From an uncultured Oscillospiraceae bacterium (GTDB lineage: Bacteria; Bacillota; Clostridia; Oscillospirales; Acutalibacteraceae), in contig UQGM01000061.1 of assembly GCA_900540535.1 (NCBI GenBank), positions 1-12,247 on the forward strand: a stretch of 12,247 nucleotides of DNA, given 5' to 3'. Made by a program: the position numbers and the translations under genes. Position 1 is the first letter of the stretch. Every line of letters starts with the position of its first letter. The notes beneath the pieces are model-generated. The model was not told the DNA's origin, made no database searches, and saw only the letters and a list, made by a program, of their open reading frames with translations. This document shows, piece after piece, positions 6,323 through 12,247 of this stretch.

Positions 6323-7684
6323 TTATTGTTCGACCAGAATATCCGTAAGATCGTTGAGACCTGTTTCGGTGGTAACCACAATAACCGTATCGCCTATTTT
6401 AATTACATCCTTACCTGACGGAGTTATTATTTCATTTCCACGTATGATGCTTGAAATCAACAAATTCGATCTGATTTTAAGCTTTTCAAGAGGGATTCCC
6501 ACTACATCGGATTCGGCTCTTACAAAGAACTCCAAAGCCTCGACCTTATCATTTTCTAGCCTGTAAAGAGTCTGTACATTGCTGCCGAAAGAGTTCTGCA
6601 TGGCACGCACATAGCTCAAAATACTTTCAGCAGTTATATGTTTAGGACAAACAACGCTGCCTATGGGCATTCCGCTTATAAGCTCGCTGAATTTTATGCG
6701 ATTTACTTTGGTTATAATCTTTGCATCCGATGAAGAACCGATGCAAAGAGAAAGCATGATGTTTTCTTCGTCAATATCCGTAAGCAGCACCACTGCTCCG
6801 GCATCAAATACGCCTTCCTCTGCTAGAAGCTGCTGTTCTGTACCATCGCCGCAGATTATCATGGCTTTGGGCAAAAGTTCGCTTAATTTTTCACAGCGCT
6901 GTTTATCTATCTCTATAATTTTGACGTTTATTCCTACACTCAAAAGCTCACGGGCAAGATAATAAGCCATCTTTCCGCCGCCTATCAAGGTAACGTCTTT
7001 AACGGTATTGAATTTAACTCCTGCTTTTTTCATAAACAAAGCAGCCTGATTATGCGGTGCGATTATTGAAATCTTATCTCCTACTTCAAGGATAAAGTTT
7101 CCGTCGGGAATAATTGTTTCTGCGCCACGCTGTACTATGCATATTAATAGCTTGTTAGTAAAAACTGACCTTGCTTTTGAAACTGCCATACCGGCAATAG
7201 AAGAACCTTCAGGAATACGCACTTTAAGAAGTTCTACACGTCCCTTTGAAAAAGTATCAACTTCAATGGCAGATGGGAATTTAAGCAGTCTTGCAATTTC
7301 CTTTGCCGCAGCTCTTTCGGGATTGATTATCATCGAAAGTCCAAGCTTTTCTTTTATAAATGAACGTGAAGCGAGATAATCGGGATTTCTTACACGGGCT
7401 ATGGTTTTACAGTTTCCCGTTTTTTTAGCTATAAGACAACATAAAAGATTAAGTTCATCGGAAGGCGTAACAGCTATAAACAAATCAGCCTGTTCAACAC
7501 CGGCTTCCTCCTGAACGCTGTTTACAGCTCCATTTCCCACAATACCCAAAACATCATTTTCCGAAACAAGTGCCCGGAAAGCTTCCGGGTTCGGGTCGAT
7601 AATTACTATATCATGTCCTTCACTGTCAAGCTGTTCTGCAATTGTTGCGCCAACCTTGCCGCATCCGGCAATTATCACTCTCAT
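6323..7684 (-). CDS. trkA: Trk system potassium uptake regulator TrkA
   Basis: A 453-residue cytosolic gating ring subunit that binds nucleotides and controls the TrkH channel. It has the full two-module architecture: Rossmann RCK_N 1 with AGCGKVG (G7, G9, G12) and acidic D30 at the end of strand 2; TrkA_C 1 at about 140-220; Rossmann RCK_N 2 with LIGGGKMA (G235, G237) and the acidic strand IIEID (256-260); TrkA_C 2 at about 370-450. Both nucleotide-binding loops look intact; the second has Ala at the last loop position (GGGKMA). The ATG at 7684 has GGAGG 7 nt upstream. It is the first gene of the trkA-trkH operon and is divergent from the CNNM/CorC-type gene. The leader from the proposed promoter is about 110 nt, AT-rich and without recognisable riboswitch structure. 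Confidence 0.96.
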   Translation of the reverse strand: MRVIIAGCGKVGATIAEQLDSEGHDIVIIDPNPEAFRALVSENDVLGIVGNGAVNSVQEEAGVEQADLFIAVTPSDELNLLCCLIAKKTGNCKTIARVRNPDYLASRSFIKEKLGLSMIINPERAAAKEIARLLKFPSAIEVDTFSKGRVELLKVRIPEGSSIAGMAVSKARSVFTNKLLICIVQRGAETIIPDGNFILEVGDKISIIAPHNQAALFMKKAGVKFNTVKDVTLIGGGKMAYYLARELLSVGINVKIIEIDKQRCEKLSELLPKAMIICGDGTEQQLLAEEGVFDAGAVVLLTDIDEENIMLSLCIGSSSDAKIITKVNRIKFSELISGMPIGSVVCPKHITAESILSYVRAMQNSFGSNVQTLYRLENDKVEALEFFVRAESDVVGIPLEKLKIRSNLLISSIIRGNEIITPSGKDVIKIGDTVIVVTTETGLNDLTDILVEQ

Positions 7685-7800
7685 ATAAACGCCTCCGAAA
7701 AACCGTTTTATTTATCCGCTTATAGAATTTGTTTAAACATAAAAATCAGAGTAAAATAAAATATCTGCTATTTTTTTATTAAAGCATTATTTTAAATTTC

Positions 7801-7829
7801 ATTATAGCAATATTTTTCGTGTATTTCTA
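7801..7829 (-). promoter_or_regulatory. Putative extended -10 promoter of trkA-trkH
   Basis: On the minus strand TAGAAA (7824-7829) is followed after 17 nt by a perfect TATAAT (7801-7806), preceded by TG-N as in extended -10 promoters (TGCTATAAT). It would give a leader of about 110 nt. A second, weaker TATAAG lies closer to the gene (7719-7724) without a good -35 box. Confidence 0.45.
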
Positions 7830-7888
7830 CTGTTATACAAAATCTAATGTCGTATTTTTGAAAAAAATATACCTTTTTGCCATTTGAT

Positions 7889-7917
7889 TTGACATATATG
7901 GCTTTCATGCTTATAAT
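7889..7917 (+). promoter_or_regulatory. Consensus sigma-A promoter of the CNNM/CorC-type gene
   Basis: TTGACA (7889-7894), a 17-nt spacer and TATAAT (7912-7917): both boxes and the spacing are perfect. The start of transcription would fall near 7924, about 30 nt before the ATG, with AAAGGAG (7937-7943) in between. This suggests strong constitutive transcription unless a repressor acts here. Confidence 0.88.
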
Positions 7918-7953
7918 ATATGATAATTTAAAATTGAAAGGAGCAAATCCAAT

Positions 7954-9330
7954 ATGGATGACCCCGGGTCTACAAGCCTGATTTTTCAAATTGTACTTCT
8001 CTTTATTCTGATTTTAGTAAACGCATTTTTTGCAATGTCTGAAATCGCCATTATTTCTCTTAACGACAGCAAAATAGAAAAGATGGCTGAAAACGGACAT
8101 AAAAAAGCAAAACAGATAATGCGCCTTACTGAAAATTCCAGCAGTTTTCTTTCTACGATCCAGATCGGCGTAACTCTTGCCGGATTCCTGACATCAGCTT
8201 CTGCATCTCAGGTTTTCGCTCAGCGACTCACCGATGCGGTATCACCTATCCTGCCGGACAGTATACCCGTTTCACTTATTCACAGTATTTCGGTTGTACT
8301 TATCACCCTCATAATGTCTTACTTCTCCCTTGTATTCGGAGAACTGGCTCCTAAACGCATAGCCATGCAGGTACCGGAAAAAATTTCCTTCCTTGCAGTA
8401 GGTCCCCTGCTTTTCGTAGCCAAAATCACTAAGCCAGCAGTAAAGCTTTTATCTTTTTCCACAAACCTTGTTGTAAGAATTTTCGGTTTCGACCCCAACT
8501 CCGATGAAGAAACCGTAACCGAAGAAGAAATAAGAATGATGGTTGACGTCGGTCAGGAAAAGGGTGTTATTGAAGACACTCAAAAAGAGATGATTGATAA
8601 CATCTTTGAGTTCGATGACATCGACGTATCCGATATAATGACACACAGAACCGATATGTATGCTGTTGAAGCAAATGACAGTCTCCAGAATGTTATAGAT
8701 ATTTCTGTGGAACAGGGATATTCAAGAATCCCCGTTTATGACGATGATCCTGACAACATTATCGGAATTGCATATATTAAAGATTTAATTCAGTATATAG
8801 GAAAAAGCCTTCCGGAAAACGGACTGCGCTCAATAATGAGAAAAGCATATTACGTACCTGAAAGCAAAAAGTGCGGACAGCTTTTCAAAGAAATGAGCGA
8901 AAGCCACGTTCAGATGGCAATAGTTGTAGACGAGTACGGCGGCACTGCCGGTCTTGTAACCTTGGAAGATCTTCTTGAATCAATAGTCGGCAACATTCAG
9001 GATGAATACGACAATGAGGATGAAGAAATTTCAAGAATAGATGATGCAACCTTTACAATCGACGGCACAACTGATATAGAAGAAGTCGGCGACCTTATCG
9101 GCGTCACTTTCCCTGAGGGAGACTATGATACCCTCGGAGGATATATCATAAGCAGACTTGGATTTTTACCATCAGACGGTGAAATGAACAGCCTTGAATT
9201 TGAAAATTTCAGATTCACCGTTTTAAGCGTAGAAGACAGAAGAATCGGAAAAGTTAAAGTCGAAATTCTTCCCGGCGCAAAAACTGAAAAGATTTCTGAA
9301 AACGAAACCGATTCCCATGAGGATGTCTAA
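7954..9330 (+). CDS. CNNM/CorC-HlyC family membrane protein with CBS pair (hemolysin-family ion transporter)
   Basis: A 458-residue membrane protein of the DUF21-CBS-CorC_HlyC family, whose characterised members export or regulate Mg2+ (and Co2+); older annotations call it hemolysin. Order: DUF21/CNNM transmembrane domain at about 1-190, with helices near 9-36, 66-90, 107-130 and 143-175, the signature GELAPKRIA (129-137), and the acidic helix ETVTEEEIRMMVDVG after it; CBS 1 at about 217-277 (DIMTHRTDM, RIPVYDDDPDNIIG); CBS 2 at about 282-345 (VVDEYGGTAGLVTLEDLLE); CorC_HlyC domain at about 360-440 (TIDGTTDIEEV, TLGGYIISRLG). Length is normal and complete. The only plus-strand gene here, divergent from trkAH and monocistronic between a consensus promoter and a strong terminator. 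The exact ion cannot be read from sequence. Confidence 0.93.
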   Translation: MDDPGSTSLIFQIVLLFILILVNAFFAMSEIAIISLNDSKIEKMAENGHKKAKQIMRLTENSSSFLSTIQIGVTLAGFLTSASASQVFAQRLTDAVSPILPDSIPVSLIHSISVVLITLIMSYFSLVFGELAPKRIAMQVPEKISFLAVGPLLFVAKITKPAVKLLSFSTNLVVRIFGFDPNSDEETVTEEEIRMMVDVGQEKGVIEDTQKEMIDNIFEFDDIDVSDIMTHRTDMYAVEANDSLQNVIDISVEQGYSRIPVYDDDPDNIIGIAYIKDLIQYIGKSLPENGLRSIMRKAYYVPESKKCGQLFKEMSESHVQMAIVVDEYGGTAGLVTLEDLLESIVGNIQDEYDNEDEEISRIDDATFTIDGTTDIEEVGDLIGVTFPEGDYDTLGGYIISRLGFLPSDGEMNSLEFENFRFTVLSVEDRRIGKVKVEILPGAKTEKISENETDSHEDV

Positions 9331-9352
9331 AAAATTAATTTTATAAAAATCA

Positions 9353-9382
9353 GAGCCGAAGCTTTTGCTTCGGCTCTTTTTT
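9353..9382. terminator. Bidirectional Rho-independent terminator
   Basis: GAGCCGAAGC (9353-9362), a TTTT loop and GCTTCGGCTC (9367-9376) form a perfect 10-bp stem followed by six Ts (9377-9382). It terminates the plus-strand CNNM gene, which ends at 9330. It also sits just past the stop of the converging lipoprotein gene (9385); on the minus strand the same stem is followed by TGATTTTTA, so it likely serves both. Confidence 0.9.
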
Positions 9383-9384
9383 AA

Positions 9385-10023
9385 TTATTCTGATTTTTTC
9401 GTTTCACTGTTTCCCGTTAAAGAATCATTAACGGCTGATAAAATTGTTTCTGCTGTGCTCTTAAGACCGCCTAAAAAGGCATCATTAAAAGTGCTGTCAG
9501 TACTGACTTTCCATCCATCTTCTCCTTTTTTAACGGTTATTTCAGCTTCTTTTGTCACTGTACCTACACTTTCAGCTGAAAGACATTGCATAAACAAAGT
9601 ATCAACCTTATTTTCTTCTGTTGACTGCTGAGCAGTACCGAATATAGCGGAAATGCTGTTTTGCAGGTTCTGTGAAAAATAATTTTTCATAACAGCAGTC
9701 ATATCAATAGATGTAACCTTAGTTTTAACCTTTGCAGTGTTTTCATCAACTTGCTCCGTTGATATGATTTCATATTCGAGCTTTTTTCCAATCTCTTTAA
9801 GAACAGCATCGGTATCTGTTACCTTAGTTTTTTCAGTTATAAAAGCCCTCGTATCTGTCAAATCAACATACTTTTCCGCCTTTTCCAAATCCTGCTTTTT
9901 TACTGCATCGAAGGCACCCTTTACCGCTGCTTCCGGACTGTTTGCTGAACCGCAGGCCGAAAAACCAATGGTCAGCACCAAAGCGGCAAGTATAGCGGCA
10001 ATAATTTTAATTGCTCTTTTCAT
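9385..10023 (-). CDS. Small secreted lipoprotein of the DUF4878/DUF5105 (NTF2-like) kind
   Basis: A 212-residue exported lipoprotein, last gene of the symporter operon. The open frame reaches back to 10167, but that would overlap most of the preceding gene. The ATG at 10023 gives a clean signal peptide (MKRAIK, hydrophobic stretch 7-20) ending in FSAC with lipid-anchored Cys24, and AAAGGATGAG lies about 11 nt upstream, so this start is chosen. After a short linker the mature part begins SPEAAVKGAFDAVKKQDLEKA and ends with VKKGEDGWKVSTDSTFND, a pattern typical of small NTF2-like lipoproteins of Firmicutes, where a helix pair packs on a curved sheet. Family membership is judged from these motifs, not from a search. 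It would sit on the outer face of the membrane. Substrate or partner unknown; 25 nt separate it from the zinc-ribbon gene. Confidence 0.88.
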   Translation of the reverse strand: MKRAIKIIAAILAALVLTIGFSACGSANSPEAAVKGAFDAVKKQDLEKAEKYVDLTDTRAFITEKTKVTDTDAVLKEIGKKLEYEIISTEQVDENTAKVKTKVTSIDMTAVMKNYFSQNLQNSISAIFGTAQQSTEENKVDTLFMQCLSAESVGTVTKEAEITVKKGEDGWKVSTDSTFNDAFLGGLKSTAETILSAVNDSLTGNSETKKSE

Positions 10024-10048
10024 ACCCCTTATCTCATCCTTTGCATAT

Positions 10049-10279
10049 TTATTTTTCTTTTTTCCTTTTTCCAAGTGATTTGAATTTGTCGATGAGCGGC
10101 TGGAATTTTGCAATAATTTTGTCGAGCTTTTCATACTCTTCGGCAGCCTTCTTCTCGTCTTCATCAAGCTGCTTTTCCATATTATATGTCATAAGATTGG
10201 TTCCGCAGTTTTTACATACCGGGCCCCAGTCAAAAGGAGATATTTTCACTCCGCATTTAGGACATTTTGCCACTATCAC
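10049..10279 (-). CDS. Small zinc-ribbon protein with charged helical tail
   Basis: A 76-residue cytosolic protein. Residues 6-25 hold two Cys knuckles, CPKC (C6, C9) and CKNC (C22, C25), spaced as in a rubredoxin-like zinc ribbon. They are followed by a highly charged helix (about 34-76) that looks like a short coiled coil with a basic KRKKEK end. The start is GTG at 10279, overlapping the TGA stop of the transporter as GTGA, which implies translational coupling; a second GTG two codons on (10273) is an alternative. No DNA-binding or catalytic domain is visible. It is probably co-expressed with the symporter and the lipoprotein. Function unknown. Confidence 0.85.
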   Translation of the reverse strand: MIVAKCPKCGVKISPFDWGPVCKNCGTNLMTYNMEKQLDEDEKKAAEEYEKLDKIIAKFQPLIDKFKSLGKRKKEK

Positions 10280-11742
10280 TCACCGGCCTTTCCATCATTT
10301 TCTGACTGAACAACAGCAATACGCCTTGCATCAAGGTCATCACGAATTTTCTTTAATTTATCGCCTACCAGATCATATGCCAGATATGGAACTATTCCAA
10401 GGAGTCCGAGAACAGCCGGAATTATGGTGAAGAACGCCCAAATCCACGCCTTTGTTGCATCTGACTGCGGAACATGGTCAACGCCCTGTACAATTACATA
10501 GCCCACAAAGCTTGCTCCTAAAAGAGCTGTTCCGATAGATTTCTGAATGGAACCGGAAAGCTTTCCTACAAAGGTAAGCACTGAAAAAGCCATTCCTTCG
10601 TTGCGCTTGCCTGTTTTCCATTCCATATAATCGACTGTATCAGCAATCATTTCAGTGGGAACAACCATTCTAATTGCGCTTACTATACCCGTAAGTGCAC
10701 CCTGGAGTGCCAGGACAGGCGCTATAACCCACATATTTGAAGCAAATTTTATACCAACAAAATATACTGCTATGGGTATTGCGGCAGTATACAGACCTGT
10801 CAAAATCATTATCTGACGGTTATCCCAGCGCTTTTTGAAATATGGAATCATAAGATATGATATAAATCCTACAACAGTGCCCGGTATACCTATGAACAGT
10901 GATACCGTGGCTGAACCGAGAACATCTATGTAATAATAAGTGGAGAAAATACCGCCTATTCCTCCCAGTGCACCTAAGACATTTGAAAGTATTATCATAA
11001 CAAGAGGCTTGTTTTTAAACAGGAAACGCATGCTGTCAGTAAATTTAGGCTCATCGGAGAGGCTTACAACTCTTTCTTTTACAAAAATTCCCGCAAGAGA
11101 GAAAATTGCCATACCTACAATTGAAACAACCAAGCCCATTATAAAGAACATGGTGTGGAGCGGGACATCAATTTTTCCGTCTTTTGCAAGGTCAATAAGC
11201 GGAGAAATAACAATTCCGGGAAGTCCGCCTAATATGCTTGAAATAAATCTTGCAGAGGTGATTGCCGCTGTACGCTCTTTGGGGTTTGGCGAAATACTTG
11301 CCGAAAGTCCCCAGAAAGGAACGTCACCGATTGTATAGAAAAGCTCCCAGATTATGTAAGAGACATACATGTAAACTATTCTTTTTATTGAATTAACAGG
11401 TTCATCGGCAAGGAGCTCCGGACCTGAAAAAAGCATTACAGTAGCAAGAGCAAGAGGAATAGGTACAATCAAAAGCCATGGTCTGAGTTTTCCGAATCTT
11501 GTTCTTGTACGGTCAATAATAGAGCCCATAAGCGGATCGTTTATTGTATCCCAGATACCCACAACAAATATCATAAAGGATACTGCTTCAGGAGCAATTT
11601 TAAAAACGCTTACAAAAAAGTACACAAGCCACGATGACATAAAAGTGTAGCTCATGCACTGTCCGCCGTTTGCAAAACCGTAAATCAGAGTCTCTTTTAC
11701 TCCTACAAATCTGCGGTTTTGCAGGGTATTTGCATTATCCAT
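10276..11742 (-). CDS. GPH-family (MelB-like) sugar:cation symporter
   Basis: A 488-residue major-facilitator membrane transporter of the glycoside-pentoside-hexuronide family, which couples import of a glycoside or other sugar derivative to Na+ or H+. The family signature is clear at 62-90: WDTINDP (W64, D65, N68, D69), then DRTRTR (77-82) and GKLRPW (84-89). D65 and D69 correspond to the cation-site aspartates of MelB. A second family motif, DYMEWKTGKRNEG (381-393), lies after the central loop. About twelve hydrophobic segments are spread across the chain, with a charged C-terminal tail. GAGGAGG lies 7-8 nt before the ATG at 11742. It heads an operon with the zinc-ribbon and lipoprotein genes. 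No glycoside hydrolase is visible nearby, so the sugar cannot be inferred. Confidence 0.93.
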   Translation of the reverse strand: MDNANTLQNRRFVGVKETLIYGFANGGQCMSYTFMSSWLVYFFVSVFKIAPEAVSFMIFVVGIWDTINDPLMGSIIDRTRTRFGKLRPWLLIVPIPLALATVMLFSGPELLADEPVNSIKRIVYMYVSYIIWELFYTIGDVPFWGLSASISPNPKERTAAITSARFISSILGGLPGIVISPLIDLAKDGKIDVPLHTMFFIMGLVVSIVGMAIFSLAGIFVKERVVSLSDEPKFTDSMRFLFKNKPLVMIILSNVLGALGGIGGIFSTYYYIDVLGSATVSLFIGIPGTVVGFISYLMIPYFKKRWDNRQIMILTGLYTAAIPIAVYFVGIKFASNMWVIAPVLALQGALTGIVSAIRMVVPTEMIADTVDYMEWKTGKRNEGMAFSVLTFVGKLSGSIQKSIGTALLGASFVGYVIVQGVDHVPQSDATKAWIWAFFTIIPAVLGLLGIVPYLAYDLVGDKLKKIRDDLDARRIAVVQSENDGKAGE

Positions 11743-11775
11743 AGTAATACCTCCTCACTGGTCCTTACCTAAGAT

Positions 11776-11804
11776 AATATAACACCGAGACTGTAAAACT
11801 TCAA
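11776..11804 (-). promoter_or_regulatory. Putative sigma-A promoter of the symporter operon
   Basis: On the minus strand TTGAAG (11799-11804), a 17-nt spacer and TATATT (11776-11781). The boxes match the consensus at 4 and 5 of 6 positions. The leader would be about 27 nt, with GAGGAGG before the ATG. Assigned by match and position only. Confidence 0.5.
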
Positions 11805-11852
11805 CATATTTAATAGTTTTGTATGATATTTTCTGCATTTTATTCATAAAAA

Positions 11853-11882
11853 TATATGTACTTTTGCACAAAATCACATATA
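11853..11882 (-). terminator. Weak AT-rich hairpin after the phosphatase-family gene
   Basis: TATATGT (in the minus-strand transcript, 11882-11876) pairs with ACATATA (11859-11853) across a 16-nt loop and is followed by TTTTTATG. The stem is only 7 bp and almost all A-T, so this is a possible but weak terminator between the gene ending at 11905 and the symporter operon. Confidence 0.3.
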
Positions 11883-11904
11883 AAAATTGCGTATATATAA
11901 ACTA

Positions 11905-12247
11905 TCAAACTCTGATAACACACATCAGTCCGTGATGATCTGATATACTGGTTTCTTCAAATTTTTCGGTTGCCGCAACTCGGCATATCTCCTCCTCATT
12001 ATGTTCAATGCCCTTTACAAAGAAATGGTCGATATTCCTTGCAGGCATTTCATCCTCTGCATCCAGCTGATGATAGAGGCTCTTCTGTTTCATCTTTGTT
12101 TCATCAACATAATATTTCTGTAAATTGGTATTAAAGCGAGGATCCCAAGTACATATTCCCTCATCAGCAGGAACAAGACGTCGGTATCCCTTCTCGGTGA
12201 GATAAGTGAGTTCATTCCAATCGGCTTCGGCATTAAAATCTCCGCCG
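11905..12247 (-). CDS. Endonuclease/exonuclease/phosphatase-family protein, C-terminal 113 residues (cut by window edge)
   Basis: The reading frame is open from the right edge to the TGA at 11905, so only the C-terminal part is visible. It carries three EEP-fold active-site motifs in the right order: GGDFNAE at the very start (the Asp-Asn pair of GDFN), ARNIDHFFVKG (the IDH/IDY strand) about 70 residues later, and SDHHGLM near the end (the catalytic Asp-His pair). The fold is a metal-dependent phosphodiesterase or phosphatase, acting on DNA, sphingomyelin, inositol phosphates or similar; the substrate cannot be told from this part. An ATG at 12093 is internal and not a start, since conserved sequence continues upstream of it. 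The protein ends 5 residues after SDHHGLM, as is common in the family. Confidence 0.9.
   Translation of the reverse strand, partial: GGDFNAEADWNELTYLTEKGYRRLVPADEGICTWDPRFNTNLQKYYVDETKMKQKSLYHQLDAEDEMPARNIDHFFVKGIEHNEEEICRVAATEKFEETSISDHHGLMCVIRV

Noticed and set aside
7685..7800. Possible c-di-AMP or other riboswitch in the trkA leader
   Set aside because: The leader is AT-rich, lacks GC stems and shows no conserved riboswitch blocks that I can recognise.
7792..7989. A 65-residue minus-strand open frame across the trkA/CNNM intergenic region
   Set aside because: It overlaps the consensus promoter, the ribosome binding site and the first codons of the CNNM gene, and has no start signal of its own.
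10024..10167. Upstream extension of the lipoprotein gene to an ATG at 10167
   Set aside because: It would overlap most of the zinc-ribbon gene and place 48 charged residues before a clean signal peptide; the ATG at 10023 is the sensible start.
1..12247. CRISPR arrays, insertion sequences, prophage genes, tRNA or rRNA genes
   Set aside because: No regular direct repeats, transposase or phage-like proteins, or cloverleaf-like segments were seen on either strand.

Overview
The window reads as chromosomal DNA of an anaerobic, low-to-moderate GC Firmicute, most likely a gut Clostridium-type organism (Oscillospiraceae/Ruminococcus-like). The evidence is a single-chain clostridial pyruvate:ferredoxin oxidoreductase, strong AAGGAGG-type ribosome binding sites, sigma-A promoters with 17-nt spacers, a GPH-family sugar symporter and a small Cys lipoprotein. 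The genus is an inference; no rRNA or other marker is present. All genes except one are on the minus strand.

Layout, left to right. 1-2494 (-): the first 831 residues of pyruvate:ferredoxin oxidoreductase, cut by the left edge. 2495-2846: AT-rich spacer with the PFOR promoter, a TGTCTG/CAGACA repeat cluster, and the terminator of the next operon. 2847-4748 (-): a four-gene operon read in the order 86-aa protein, 274-aa protein, ECF sigma factor, 87-aa soluble protein. The first two share a homologous N-terminal domain centred on a CDLR motif, and neither is a family I recognise. Each of them is preceded by an almost identical ECF-type promoter (GGAC, 16 nt, CGTCTT), which suggests the encoded sigma factor drives its own operon at two points. 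4839-7684 (-): trkA-trkH, a potassium uptake system, with no clear terminator before the sigma operon. 7685-7953: divergent promoter region. 7954-9330 (+): CNNM/CorC-type membrane protein with CBS domains, under a perfect-consensus promoter. 9353-9382: bidirectional terminator. 9385-11742 (-): operon of GPH sugar symporter, small zinc-ribbon protein and lipoprotein. 11905-12247 (-): C-terminal part of an endonuclease/exonuclease/phosphatase-family protein, cut by the right edge.

How they work together: PFOR links pyruvate oxidation to reduced ferredoxin. trkAH and the divergent CNNM protein form an ion-homeostasis block. The sigma operon looks like an uncharacterised signalling module whose probable regulon sites can be read directly from the sequence. 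A 12-bp inverted repeat just upstream of its first gene would hide that gene's ribosome binding site in read-through mRNA from trkH, but not in mRNA started from the ECF-type promoter. The sigma module is the most novel part of the window.
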